DNA from: Rhodamnia argentea
Lineage: Eukaryota; Streptophyta; Magnoliopsida; Myrtales; Myrtaceae
Direction of reading: 5' to 3'
Assembly: GCF_020921035.1 (NCBI RefSeq)
Contig: NC_063152.1
Location: forward strand, 29,077,903 to 29,141,902
DNA: 64,000 bases
In this document: piece after piece, positions 49,011 to 61,047 of the stretch
Layout of the letters: the number at the start of each line of letters is the position of its first letter
How positions within the stretch are numbered: the stretch's first letter is position 1
Translations under genes and position numbers: made by a program
Notes under the pieces: generated by a model
The model's database searches: none
What the model was told of the DNA's origin: nothing
Seen by the model: only the letters and a program-made list of their open reading frames with translations

Positions 49011-50417
49011 ACACCTATACCCGAACCAAACCGGATGTGAAGGCCGCATGTTTCTTCTCTCCCGACTCGCATTGAACCCGAACCGAAAACACGGGTCCAT
49101 TCGATTTTTCAGTTTGTTCTTGTTCTTGTTCTTCTTCTTTTTTAACCATAAGGAAGTGGATATCGAATCAAAATAATTTATTTCCTTCACCAATTTGATA
49201 ATCTACGCCTTCAATCACCAATTTCCCTGAACTAGAAGGAGCGACATTCATACGTTCTCCACCAGTAATCTCAATTGGAACCGAGAAATGCCGAAAGCAA
49301 CGAATTTTATAGAGGAAGCAAATTAGAAGATGTAACGCCATTGGATAATACTTCTCAGATCGCTTGAATCCTAAGCATATACACCAAAGGCCCTAGACAT
49401 GCACACGAGAATGGAACACAGCAACAAGCGAATTGAGAGAGAGGAATGACTTACCTTCACCAAAGATGCATCCGTCGAAGCGCAAAATAACGAAGGATGA
49501 AAGCAGAAGTCAAAACTGCACGAGACACAAGATATATGTGGAAACTCGGAAGGGGAAAAAAATCACAGGAGAGAGATGGGTTTTACTATCTTCGATAAAG
49601 TACCGGAGTATAATGAAAGATCTAAAGATCTAATAAGAAAAAGTGAAAAACAAAGAAAAAAAGGAAAAATGCGGAGGCAAGCAAAACCGTCTCGTCCGTG
49701 CAAACTCAACATACGAGATCCACGCAAAGACGCAATCAGCAACGAAGGCTTACCGTGATTTGGTGTTGGGTATTGTGTTTCGGTTCTGTTTTTTGGAATT
49801 ATGAATGATATCGAAGCGAAACCGTTACAATAATGTCTTGTCACTACAAAAAATTTGGATGAGTTTGTTCCGTGCATCCAATAACTTGTTCCTCTTTGAT
49901 TCTCCTTTCTATATAGATTTTCAAGGTTCGCATTATATTTAGAGTTAATTGCGCTGGAGCAAAAAAGCTAGGCAATTTAGATCTGCATGGTACGTTGCAA
50001 GTGTGCCTTTTGCCTTTGAGCTAGTTCCAACCAAATGCTCCATCTGAGTCTTGGCATTTGTTCCTTTGTTTCTTGACCCGAAAAACCTCATTCGAGTTGG
50101 ATTGGATTGATTCGATTTCAAGGAAGGCATTTTTGACACCCCTGTGTACAATCTCTCCACCTCATTCGGTTCAGTGTGATGAGGTAGAAACGCGTGCGAA
50201 GCCTCTCGTGAGAAAACGGTATGGAGACGCGATGGTGTCTAGTTTTGATTTTGTCCGTTTCCATTACTTTCTTTTCATCTTTTCTACTATTGTTTAGTCC
50301 AATAGTAATCTGTTCGCTACTATTTTTATTTTTATCCTGGGCATACATATATCAAATATAGCCAGAAGAGGAATCCTATTCAGCTTGGGGTTGGGTATTG
50401 TGGTTTTTGGCATTCCT

Positions 50418-50460
50418 GTCCCACATCGGTGAAAAACGAACCCAATGGTCCTTATAAGTA
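50418..50460 (+). promoter_or_regulatory. Plant Pol III type 3 promoter: USE plus TATA box
   Basis: The upstream sequence element GTCCCACATCG (50418-50428) matches the plant snRNA consensus RTCCCACATCG exactly. A TATA box (TATAAGTA) starts at 50453, leaving 24 bp between them. In plant snRNA-type genes this short spacing (two helical turns) marks Pol III genes, while about 33-34 bp marks Pol II genes. Initiation is expected about 28-30 bp downstream, near 50482. Confidence 0.92.
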
Positions 50461-50481
50461 CTGAAGTTCGATTTGCCAGGT

Positions 50482-50770
50482 GTCATGCAGCCACTGGATG
50501 GAGTGAATGGGTCATTGCCTAACTTCGCGTTGGGCTGACTCAGGAAAGTCCCCGGGCCATATTATTGCGCAGAGATGCGATCTCGGAAACGTGAAAAGGC
50601 TTTGAAAGCGAGAGTTCCATCGCCCGGCTGGCGCGATGAGGCGGAGACGCGTGCGGAGCCTCCGTGAGCTCTCGCTGGAAGTCTGCATTGGCCGACGGTC
50701 ACAGCCATTCACTTGGCCCTAAACATGGGCAAACCGAACGGGGCTTACACTCCAGTGGCGACCCTCTTTT
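50482..50770 (+). ncRNA. RNase MRP RNA
   Basis: The RNA subunit of RNase MRP, a nucleolar ribonucleoprotein that cleaves pre-rRNA. Conserved region I reads AGGAAAGTCCCCGGG (50542-50556) and conserved region V reads ACGGGGCTTACA (50738-50749). They pair as helix P4: 50546-50554 with 50739-50746, eight base pairs with T50549 left as the bulged U found in all P/MRP RNAs. The ends close by a perfect nine-pair helix, GCCACTGGA (50490-50498) with TCCAGTGGC (50751-50759). A GCAGAGATGCG segment after CR-I resembles the MRP-type loop (human: GGCAGAGAGTGCC), which favours MRP over RNase P. The length of about 285 nt fits plant MRP RNA. Promoter and T-run agree with Pol III. The exact 5' end is an estimate. 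Confidence 0.9.
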
Positions 50771-50773
50771 TTT
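50767..50773 (+). terminator. Pol III T-run terminator
   Basis: Seven consecutive T follow GCGACCCTC, directly after the closing helix of the RNase MRP RNA. This is the expected Pol III stop signal. Confidence 0.88.
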
Positions 50774-51542
50774 GCTCTCATTCCGGTTATAATTACTGGA
50801 CTCCGTAGGGACATTATATTTGCCCAGTCTCTCGATTTGATGAACTGGGACTCCCACTTACGCACGTACGACTCGAGAAATAAATAAAAGAGGGGATGCT
50901 GCATAGTTCATTCATGTCCCCTCACGCCTGTCTCTGGCTTGGTCGGTGTTTTTTCAATGATTTGATTTAGAATTCTAGGATAATGGAGTCGTCAGCCACG
51001 TTAAGGTACTTGGAAGAAACGACGGGGCGTGTAATGAAGTTACATCAAACATAAAGCACGCGCGTCTTACAATTCAATGAAACGTGTTCCTCCGAAAGGG
51101 TGCACAACTTCGTACAAGTAATCACGTGGGAACAGGGTAAAGACCCGGTAATCATTGACTTCTGGGTCACCTTTTTAAAAATGATTGGCAGAATTAAGAA
51201 TCCGATTCTCAGAATAGAGACTCGGGCGGAACTCACCCTGCGCTTCATCGCGGTGCGATGAACTTTCCATTCTCCAAGTCGTTCCGAGTTTTCTTGGAAT
51301 GGAGATCCGACCACAAATTGATGCCGCTTTTCATTTCGAGGATCGGAAAGGTTTCTATCAGAAAGTTCTTGCTTACATGGGAAGAATCTTTTGAGGTGGG
51401 AGGGGTAAAGGAAGATGAGTTTGTAAGCAAGGATATTCTGACAACTTGACTATAATGAAGCGCCACTGTTTTGGTGGTTAACAGCAGAACCAAGTAACTT
51501 GGAGTGTGCGAAATGATACACAATGTTCAATACAGAACCGAA

Positions 51543-54243
51543 TCACAGAATCAGGCCTCGAACAGGTTCAGGCTTCGAAGGCTTCTGCTCGGCAGACGCA
51601 GAAGCCTTTGGAGACTCCGATAGATGAATTTGAGCAAAGTCATCAACTACTTTTCTCTTCTGTTCCTCCTCGGCCATTCCCACTTTCTCCTTTGTCTTCT
51701 GGCCAACATCTCCAGCAGCTTTTGCGACTCTGTTAAAAGCGCCAGTTACCCATGACGCCCCCGTGAACACGTAACGGTTCTTCATAATGGCTGATCCAGC
51801 ACTGCTAACTTTTTGCTCTGCCGCTGCGAATGCTGACTTGGTTTTCTCTGAAACTTGAAACTTTTGATCCACTTCCCTAACCTTGTCGCCCACAACCGTG
51901 GTACCCACACTGATTTTCTCGGTCAGCCCAATCTTCTTATCGATGGAAGCAACTTTTGATGAGGCCGTCGATGTCAACTGATGCTTATCATCAAGGGACT
52001 TGGCTTTGTTCACTGCATCTTTGCCTAATATAAAGCCCTTAGCCAGCATGCTGGTAACCACATCCTCTGCTTTTCGCAACGCAGATTCACCACCAGCTGG
52101 ACTTCTGTTTTCACTTACCTGCAAGAAGAGCAATAATCAGGGTCATTATGGTCCTAATTTTGTAGCCTAGCAGAGAATATTATGCGACAGAAGTCTGGAG
52201 ACTCACTACTCTCACTGGTGGTGCTATAGCATCAGGAGGCAGCTTGTAATCTGGAGCGAGGGCAATGCTGACAGACATATCAACAATAGTTGCACCCTGA
52301 CATTCAAAGGAGTTCAAAGTGAACCTTGCTGTTGCCATGCATAAATAACAAGTAACTGATTCAACTGTCATATCTGTCATGTTATCTAATGAAATATGAC
52401 CACTAGACGAAAGGATCCAAAAGTTACGAATACGAGAGACCATGTAATAAACCCCAGCAGAGATGAGTCCATTCTATATATCATCCTCCCCCTTCTGTTA
52501 TCTAAAAAGGATTTTAGTCATCAGGCAAGCTAGATTATACTGCAAGGTCCATAGGTGATTCCCACCTCAAAAGTATCAGCTGATCAATCACAAACACCAA
52601 TACAAGGACGAGCAAAACCAAAAAAACTAGAAACAAAAATAATAGATCGGGGAAGCCTCAAAGCATCGCTTCGGTGCTGCAGCAATACTAGACATAAATT
52701 CTGAATGATAATTAGGCTAATTGAACACCTTTCATAGTCTATGGATTTTCCTTCTCCCAAAGTAGTGACTTTATCCCTAACAAATAGCTAGACATTGTAG
52801 AAAGTGTGAGAAATTGAAAGGGCAAAATGAAATGATATGAGCACAAAGAACTGAATTACCGAAAGCAGAATGGCAGTCTCTGCTCCTTGAGAATCCTTGA
52901 ACGTGACATATGCAATTTGAGACCGCTCAGTGTCACTGTGTAATTAGATGAAGAAAAACATGAGAAATTTCACTGCGAAACAAATGATTGAGCGAGCAAA
53001 GGATTAGACTCAACCTGTGCATCTCAACATAAGCGATATCACCAGAAAAAGAAAAGAACTCCTTGAGGTCCCTCTCTGTTGCTCCTAGGGAGACGTTGCT
53101 AACCTTAACAGTTGTCAGCTGCAAGGACACTTACATAATGCTTAGAATTATACACATAGGCCAATCACGATTTGACATGAATAAAAGATAACAACAAAGA
53201 AAGCTGATGGCAAATGGTAAGCTAGTAATAGGAGCCCCAAGAGAGGGTTTTAAGCCATTCCGAGAGTTTCTCAGCCAAAGAGCTCCCCTTAGTAAGACTT
53301 GCTCCTCCTTTTTGTCCAATATACTGCTGAATGATATGTTCTTTTTGTGGTAAGTCTTGGAGGCAATTATGCAAAACAAGAAAGCAAAGAACACATGCTA
53401 AATGTAGGCATTCAGATACTTCTAATCTTTCACAATCCCACGTTTCCATTGACCGGACTGATCTGAGACCTTCTCAAATCAAAGCAAAGGGCTCTTGGGC
53501 TATTCTGTAACAATTGAAGAAGTAATTCACTTGGATTCCCAATGAAAGACATCAGGACTACATGAATGCTCACCGGCATCTGATAGAGGCTTTCATCATT
53601 GTGTTGAAAAGGGGGAAAAAGGAACCTCGATAGAACACGTCCAAATCTAATTTGAGGCCCAGTTAATGAACTTTTCAAAATAATCGGTCGCAGCAATCAA
53701 ACATCAAACCGCGAACTGCATGCATAAATTGAGTCGTTCAAGCCAACCACGGCTTGCAAGTGAATTTCCATCAAGCAGCATTCAAGAGTGCCCGAACATG
53801 GAAACTCCATGGAGATCGCATATTAACAGGAGTAAATGATCCTCGTTGTCACAGCAAACTCTCCTCGAACGCGCGCGCACACTCACTAACGCCAATCGTA
53901 TCCAAACATTCAGAACAGTTTCAAGAGGTCAGACCAAACCACAGCGTTCGAATTCAAAAGCAGCACCGTCCGATCAGGCAGAGGAAAGCCCGTAAGCTTG
54001 AAAAACACCAATCCCCGTCCACGGACGAAGCCAATTTATCGCACTTCGCTGCATGAAATCAGAATACCCCGTCGAACCCGACACAGATCTACGCGTGATA
54101 GGTTCGAAAAACGAGCTTCGATTGAGCAGGGGAAAAAAAAACGCGCGCACAGCTAGTGTCCGATTGTCCGTAAAGACTTCCACGATCGTACTACAGCAAA
54201 GTATGAGGAAGGGTAGAGCCAGAGATCAAGGACTCACCGACAT
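51543..54243 (-). CDS. BPA1-like (binding partner of ACD11) RRM protein
   Basis: Five coding exons: 54238-54243 (only ATGTCG), 53015-53118, 52860-52935, 52207-52296 and 51543-52118. The sum is 852 nt (283 residues), and all introns are GT-AG. Residues 3-77 form an RRM: TVKVSNVSLGATERDLKEFF, then SQIAYVTFKDSQGAETAILL and GATIVDMSVSIA. The C-terminal half is Lys/Ala-rich and helical (IDKKIGLTEKISVGTTVVGD, then AFAAAEQKVSSAGSAIMKNR and WVTGAFNRVAKAAGDVGQKT), as in the BPA1/BPL family. In Arabidopsis these proteins bind the sphingolipid-transfer protein ACD11 and restrain cell death. Which member this is cannot be told. The tiny first coding exon is supported by the VKVSNVSLG start of relatives, by frame, and by an ATGTCG|GTGAGT donor. 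Poly-Ser or other low-complexity sequence is absent. Confidence 0.92.
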
Positions 54244-56134
54244 GGCAATGCGATTCCTTCTCAGGTCCGTCGCCGGCGTCGTCTTCTTCTTCTTCTTCGA
54301 AATGAGAGCTGAGCTAGAGAGAGAGAGAGAGAGAGAGATTTATGCAGTGTATGCAGGAGAAAATGAACCCCCCGGGAGGCTCGTTCGAAGATCGCGCGTG
54401 GGAGGACGAGATCTGGCTGGCCGGCAGCTATCGCACGTGCGAGAATCCGACGGTGATTGGCCCTGGAGGGGTGGGGCCTTCTGCTTAATTAGGGGACTTT
54501 TCACTCATACAGGGGATTGGGTCCCACTTCCTCGAGGCGGACCCCAATACTCCTTAATGCTCTCTCGTCATCGGGTCAATGCCTTGAAATTTTGAATTTC
54601 CTTCCTATCTTGATGTGAATCTTGGCACCAGTGTTTGAGATCAGAACAACGAACCACCGTATTGGGTTTTCATTTTGAACGAGTAGCGTCCCTTTTTAGA
54701 TGCCATGCACATTTCATTTCAATATCAATGTGTTGAATAAGCATCAAATTTGAAAGGACTATCAATAACTAAATCTATCAAAATAGATCGTAAACATACA
54801 TTTTTTTTTAACATGTATATCATATGTGACGGGTTAAGTTGTTATGTGGGTTAGTTATATTCAATGAATTGGTCATAAATGAATTTAAATATAATATATG
54901 CATTAAATGGGTTATAAATAAATTAGCAATGAGTCACAAATGTGTCTAGAAGTTACGTATACCTAACTGATCTCTATGATTCTTTTTTCATTTTCTTTCG
55001 ATCTTGCACTCACTTGCTCTGCACTCCCACCTCAACTTGGGCATGATTTTTCATAAATTGAGTTAAATATGAAAGTATTTTAACAATATGAGTCGAATTA
55101 GGTAAATTTTAGGTATAGACCGGATCAGATATGAGTCACCATACATGCATCTAGGTAAAAAATAATAATTAGAAAAAGTTAACGTCAACGATTTCCGGCT
55201 AAAATTACCTGGATAGATTCAATTGATAAAATATGAAAATGTTTAAGACCGAATTGATAAAAGTGCATTGGGCTTAAGACTTTTTAAACAATTTTCCCAC
55301 AATAACTTCCTTGATCAATAGTGACTTGGATAGAAACTTTGGTCTGGTCACTAGATCCACTTAGATGTGCACTAGCTTGGGCAAAAAGTAGTGGTCTGGC
55401 TACTAAATGCTTCTATAGTTGCACTGACCTCTGCAAAAGCACCAGTCTGATCATCGGACCCTCCTTGCCCTTTCACTGTCATTAAATTGGAACCTCAAGA
55501 CATACAATTGACATTACATGATTCTAACACAGCTTACTTTGTCTTGATCCATACGAATTGGCCCGAGCCGCACTGGCCTCGACATCTACCTGCCGATTAA
55601 TTAATTGCCATGCCACTAGTATTTTGACTTGCTCTGCTATTTTGATCGAGTCTGACCGGGGGAAGAGTTACGGACGTCGACTAGCTTAAAACTGAAAAGC
55701 AGAAGATTGAAAATGATTTTGCTGTAAAGGAAAAGATAAAAGGGAGAAATCCGATTTGTAATTCTCTAGAGAGAGGTTCAATTCAAAGCAAAGACAAGGC
55801 AGCAGTCACCTCGGACCAAAAAGCCCAAATGACGCACCGTTGACGTGCAGGTGAAGGCAGTTAACAGAAGCGACCCAGCCGCACGCGGCAACTATCGGAA
55901 AACTACCGCCAGACGCCAGTCAAGAGCCTTTCCATTTCTCTCTCTCTCCCCCCAAACTTCAAACGCCGTCTCCAACCTCTCTCTCTCTCTCTCTCCTCTT
56001 CCTCCGATTCCTCCATCGATTCGCCCCTCCTGATTCTGCCCTTATCCCGCCCGATTCGCGCCGTAATTCGCCCCCGATTCCACGCGAAGCACCCTCGTCG
56101 CCGTCTGTCGCGGTGAGTTAGGTCAATCGGAGGG
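54244..56134. other. Divergent intergenic region between BPA1-like and SYP22-type genes
   Basis: Just left of centre lie the 5' leader and promoter of the BPA1-like gene, with (CTT)n and GA runs at about 54280-54340. A MITE copy lies at about 54760-55145, followed by one arm of a fold-back element (about 55170-55310). The CT-rich leader of the SYP22-type gene is at about 55930-56000. No other gene is seen. Confidence 0.6.
54760..55145 (+). repeat. MITE, third copy of the TAGACCYGTCAAA element, ends eroded
   Basis: The interior follows the copy at 15121-15576 in the same order: ATCAAAATAGATCGTAAACA, TATGTGACGGGTTAAGTTGT, TGCATTAAATGGGTTATAAA, GCACTCCCACCTCAACTTGG, ATTTTAGGTATAGACCGG. The terminal repeats have decayed. 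Confidence 0.6.
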
Positions 56135-59100
56135 ATGAGCTTTCAGGACTTGGAAGCTGGTAGGCGCGATCTCATCAGCGGCAAGCAGGACCCCACGCAG
56201 GCCGTCGCGTCCGGCGTGTTCCAGATCAACACCGCCGTCAACGCGTTCCGGCGGCAGGTCAATGCTCTCGGAACTCCCAAGGACACGCCCGAGCTCCGGG
56301 AGAAGCTGTGAGTGCTTTGCTTCGTCGCTGTAGGGATTCCATTCGCGGTTTCGAGCTGCGTGATGGCCGAATTTATTGCATATACGATTGTACGGATGGA
56401 TGATTACTGGTTGAGCTCTCGGGGACTCGTGGTTCGGTTTGACTCGTTTAATTAGGATCGGACTTGGAAATCTGGGGAATTGGAGCTTGTTTTGGTTAGG
56501 TTTGATTGCTTTCTAGTAATCCGGAGTTATGTATCAGGAAATTGGTTGTCGATGGACTTTTAATGTAGTTTGCCTATTGACTTTATGTGACCTTGTCATA
56601 GAGTGAGCTCCAGCAGAGGTAATTCGTTGAGAGTATTGCTCATTTTGTGCAAGTAACAGTCTATGGTCTACCAAGAATTGCCTTCTTAACTGGAATTAGC
56701 ATCCTTCAAACTACTAACTAGACTTTTGGACTAATTTATGGCTGACAGAGGAGTCATGGTATGTCTAGTGGAGGTCACAAAATGGTTCTCATCTCTCACT
56801 CTCATTATGGCTCGTACACTGTACCTTTTGAGAACCTTGTACTTATAAATATGCACGTATTTGATGTCAGATAACAGCTATTGTATCAGATAAGAGAAAC
56901 GGGGTCATCTTTTTGTTGAAGGTCTTTATTACCTCAAAACAATACTTAGTTTATGCTAAGCCTGTCACTGCAATATATCAGCAGCCATGTCCCAATCATC
57001 CTCAAGTGTCTAGACTATTACATGAATATACTAAATTTGTCTGTCTCCATAACCCCTTGTTTGTTACAGGCGCAAGACAAGGCTATATATTGGGAACCTG
57101 GTGAAGGATACTTCAGAAAGACTTAAACAAGCCAGTGAGACAGATCATCAAGCTGGTGTTAGCGTAAGTTAACTCTCTTAATAAACTCCCTACTGGCGAT
57201 TTAGAAAAAGAGAACTTTTTTCGGATTAATAAAATTGGTTAATATGTCAAAGGATGTTGGATTGTCTCTTTCCCTTGGATGTAGGCAATGCGACAATAAA
57301 GATGTACAGAATTATGTACTCAAAACTTTAGAATGCTATGTGATACAGTCTGTCTAGTATTGTAATCACAAAAAGAGGATGCATACTTGCGTCACAGTAA
57401 GAGCCACCTTTTCGTCTTTGATGATTGTTAACTCTTTTCTTTTTTTTTTTAAATTATGATGATTGTTAACTCATTAAGGGTTTTATCAATGAGTCAGTAT
57501 CTTGATACTTCAAGTAGGTGGATGGCATTGGCATATCAGAATGACTAGCAAACTGGCTTCTGCGTATGGTTCATTTTTTAATATTACTAATTCTCTTAGT
57601 AACATATCATTAGACTATGTCTCCTTTTGAATTAGGCGTGAGAATGGAAAAAAGTTTTTGGACCACAGCTATACATTTGTCGGAGAACCCAATTCATGTA
57701 TCCATATACCAATTAGTAGAATACTTAAAAGTGCCTATCCCCATCTAAAGGTTGGCTTAAGCCTGATGTGGAAAATCTGTGTCCTCCTTTCTAACCTTTG
57801 GCTTCTTTCTTTTAGATATTTGAAGTTTCCTGATTCTGTACCATGTACATTCCCTTCAGATTTTCCAGATTTCTCTCGTGTCAATTTCTTGAGTCTTGAT
57901 GTCTTTTTTTGCTTTGTTTTGCAGCCTGCCAAGAAGATTGCAGATGCCAAACTTGCAAAAGATTTTCAGGCTGTTCTGAAAGAGTTTCAGAAGGCCCAAC
58001 GGCTTGCAGCTGAGAAGGAAACGGCATATTCTCCATTTGTACCCCAGACTGTTCTTCCTTCTAGGTAATAGTTGTAGAATGCGAAGCTAATTTTATGATG
58101 TTGGTTTTCTTCATTCCACCCAATCCAGGGTCAAACTGACTGGATTGGGAGTACTTTCTGGATGAATTATTGACCTGATAAGTAATAGTTGTTTCAATAG
58201 AAACTGAGAGTGTGCTCAGCAGGCTGAGAATTATTGTGTGCTAAGAATTCCGTTTTACATTGGTGCATGTAATGCGTGTTTATACCTCCAGTGATTGATT
58301 TCTGTTATATGCTTGTTCATTCTTAACCAGCTATTCTGCCAGTGACGAAGACATAAATGCTGATAAGAGTTCGCAACAGCGTGCTCTCCTTGTCGAATCA
58401 AGGAGGTAAGGGAAGCATCGCTTTTTCGTTAGTATTTCTTCTCTTGAATGAATCTGTGCTTTACCACAATTATGGCCTTTCCTAGTATGCAAAATTTTCT
58501 CTAAATGTTGTTTTAGCTGAGAAGTTGAAACCTCTTCTAAGTATCTCTTTTCCCAGACAGAAAAGGTTCATAGGAGAACTCCTGGAAGTCCTTGGATCAT
58601 GTCATTTTACACAATTTTTTTTAATCTAATTCACAGAATGCCAGTGTCCAGAAAACTTCATACCTAAAATGAGTTTTCTTAACATTGCTATGCATGTATA
58701 ATGAGTATTCGGTTTTTCCACAAGCTATACTTCTCTTGTGGGGTAGCCAAGTTTGTGTTGCTTCCATAGCTTGTACTAAGGCTTCAAATATTCAAGGTGT
58801 TGGTATTGTGAAATGGCTGTAGATGTGGGTTGTTCAAGGCAGGTGAAGATCACTTGGAAATATCTGGCAGAATTTTATTCAACATCCAAAATGACAAATG
58901 TTTATCTATTATTCTGGAATATTCCTTTAGGGTCTTAGATATGCTCATCATTCATGAGTCAGCTGGTTGCGTAATATCAATATCCTCACCGTTAAGCCAA
59001 ATTTTATTGCAGAGAACAGGTATTGCTGGCCGAAAGTGAGATTGCCTTCAATGAAGCTATCATTGAGGAAAGGGAGCAAGGAATCCAGGAAATCCAGCAG

Positions 59101-59817
59101 CAAATTGGTGAGGTGAACGAAATTTTTAAAGATCTTGCAGTGCTTGTTAACGAACAAGGGACAATGATTGGTAAGTTATTGTATCCATATCTAGTCACTT
59201 TCCTTTTACTAGATTTTGGGGCTTTTATTCTGTGATTGACACTAATATGCTGTGCAGATGATATTGGTTCTCATATTGAAAGTGCACATGCATCCACTGC
59301 TCAAGGAAAGTCCCATTTGGTGAAAGCTGCAAAGACTCAAAAATCAAATTCATCTATGGTATGGAAAAAAGACTTCTCCACAATTTGTTTGCAACTATTT
59401 CCTGTTCAGAAAATCGCAGATTTCTCGTGCCATAAGCAACGTCAGTTTTGTTTGAGCAATATTTTTATATTTCACGCACAGTATAGCAGTCTGAATGTTG
59501 TAGCCTCGTTTAGCTTTGCTTCCATGGCTGGGCTTTTTCTTAAGTTTCATGACAAAGACTACCATTACTCTGAAGGAGGAATCAATGCAGTTATGCCTCT
59601 CTGTTCTCCTCTTTTGGCTGGTTATTTAGTGCATTCCATATTTGCATTGAACTCAAAGTAAAATCTAAAACAGAAATGATACCGACACTATTTCAGCGGC
59701 ATTAAATGCTATGTGCTCTTATATTGAGATCGTCATTCTTGTTTTCTGCAGAGTTGTTTGCTTCTGGTGATCTTCGGGGTAGCCCTTCTTATTGTGGTAA
59801 TAGTAGTTGCTTCTTAA
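56135..59817 (+). CDS. SYP22: Vacuolar/prevacuolar syntaxin, SYP2 group (SYP22/VAM3-type Qa-SNARE)
   Basis: Seven exons: 56135-56307, 57070-57163, 57925-58064, 58331-58405, 59013-59170, 59258-59358 and 59752-59817, all GT-AG. The CDS is 807 nt (268 residues, the same length as Arabidopsis SYP22). [10 protein letters not shown] opens the protein. Residues ~20-110 form the N-terminal three-helix (Habc) region ([40 protein letters not shown]). Residues ~165-235 form the SNARE helix, with the zero-layer Gln at 209 in [20 protein letters not shown]. Residues 248-267 are the membrane anchor ([20 protein letters not shown]). It should drive fusion at the prevacuolar compartment and vacuole with VTI11-type partners. 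Distinguishing SYP21, SYP22 and SYP23 needs a tree. Two diverged copies follow downstream. Confidence 0.95.
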
Positions 59818-61047
59818 GCAGAAGAATATTCAAGCATCATCAACGGAGACTGCTCGTCTGAGTGAACGATACAACGTGTTTGGCCTGATCCTTCTTTGTT
59901 CTTTCACTATAAAATATGGTCGACATGAGTCTACTATATCTAAAACTGGGAGGAAGCGGAAGAAAAACAGTGGGGAGGAAAGAAGAAAGAGGAGGCTGGA
60001 GGGTTGCTTTCCCGGTTGGCTGGTGAAGTTCCTGTTGTTTACATACCCATCCGGGGTTTGTTATTTTACCTTTCAAGGTTTATGTCATCGCTGTCATGTA
60101 AAGATGCTCTCATCGTTATCAATAATGGCCTCTGCAATTCTTTTAATTGTCTTACCAAAGGATGTGTATGGAAATTCGACATTGATCGTGCATAATATGA
60201 CTAATCGATGTTTTTATAGCCGTAGCGTGTTGCCATGATTCTAGAATGCATTCTTTGGCACCTTGAATTGTTGGCTGAATGGTTAAACACCCTATCGAAG
60301 GTTAAGCAAATGCACGTCTCCGATGGTTCCTCTATTTTTGTTCAAACTTCAAAACCGTTGCTCTCCTTTTGTTTTTGGTTGGAAAGCATCCGTTAGTTGA
60401 GCTATATGAAAAAAATTAAGATAAAACGTGGATAACTCGAAGCTGAAAATGGAAACTGAAATACTCCTTGAAGTATTCACGTCGGCTTTGAAGGACAACC
60501 ACTTACAACGAAAATTCGAAAATTGCAGTCACGGCGTGTCTTGAACAGCAACTCAACAACAACCTGTGAAAAAACAAGGCACCGGTAGTTCCCCATTCTC
60601 GTTAGAAGAAAGCAAACCTAAGCATGTTCTCATTGATTGACAAACTAATCACACATTAAGAGAAAAAAATTGCAGGGGCGGTTCGGATTAAATAATGGAA
60701 ATTAGCGTGTTCTCAACGAGCACTTATCTCCCTTCTTTGTTAATCAAAATTCAAAGGTAGTAGTTGGGAGCGAAAGCAACGCGCATGTTCTAAACTAATC
60801 CCTTGTCCTAAATCAATTTTTAGTACCTGATTATTTGTTGACCTTTTCTGTAGGCACATACTTGTGTTACTTCTGCAGATATTTCGATATGTAGCATTGA
60901 GGTTGGAGATGATTTAGCTATCAACACATAGAGAAGGTTTCCACCTCCTAGCTCCGGGCAAAGAAGCATTTCAGATTTTCACAGAGAAAAAGGGGCTTAG
61001 AACTCTAGAAGATCTGAACTTTGTCGAGGTTGAATCTGCCAGGACGA
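59818..61047. other. Spacer between SYP22-type gene and its diverged copy
   Basis: The first ~430 bp is the 3' UTR of the syntaxin gene. Nothing is recognised at about 60250-60700. From 60705 the sequence is a copy of the block before the third syntaxin fragment (see the repeat entry), so it is probably the promoter and leader of the gene at 61048. Confidence 0.6.
60705..60860 (+). repeat. Duplicated promoter block, copy 1 (copy 2 at 63508-63625)
   Basis: GCGTGTTCTCAACGAG occurs exactly at 60705-60720 and 63508-63523. In both places it is followed by AGTTGGG-AGCGAAAGCAACGC-like sequence (AGTTGGGTCGAAAACGCAGC in copy 2), then GTTCT-AA and TTGACCTTTT. The period is 2803 bp, close to the distance between the two first exons (2771 bp). 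A tandem duplication therefore carried its promoter along. Confidence 0.75.

Larger units (their letters stand above)
46661..50417. other. Intergenic region with fold-back elements; one unresolved possible gene
   Basis: Repeats are listed separately. On the minus strand between about 49168 and 49877 several open stretches end at good donor sites: the frame starting MHGTNSSKFFVVTRHYC ends at a GTAAGC near 49754, and a stretch ending in ASTDASLVK is followed by GTAAGT near 49454. A frame with MNVAPSSSGKLVIEGVDYQI lies at about 49168-49255. They could be exons of a small gene or of a captured fragment. I could not join them with confidence and recognise no domain. Confidence 0.4.

Noticed and set aside
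50512..50712. Minus-strand ORF of 66 residues
   Set aside because: It is antisense to the RNase MRP RNA; its Arg-rich composition reflects the structured RNA.
54053..54595. Plus-strand ORF of 180 residues
   Set aside because: It overlaps the first exon and promoter of the BPA1-like gene on the other strand, contains GA-repeat translations (ELEREREREI) and a poly-Phe run, and shows no domain.
57658..58068. Plus-strand ORF of 136 residues
   Set aside because: Its first two thirds are intron 2 of the SYP22-type gene read through. Only the part after the acceptor at 57925 is real exon 3.
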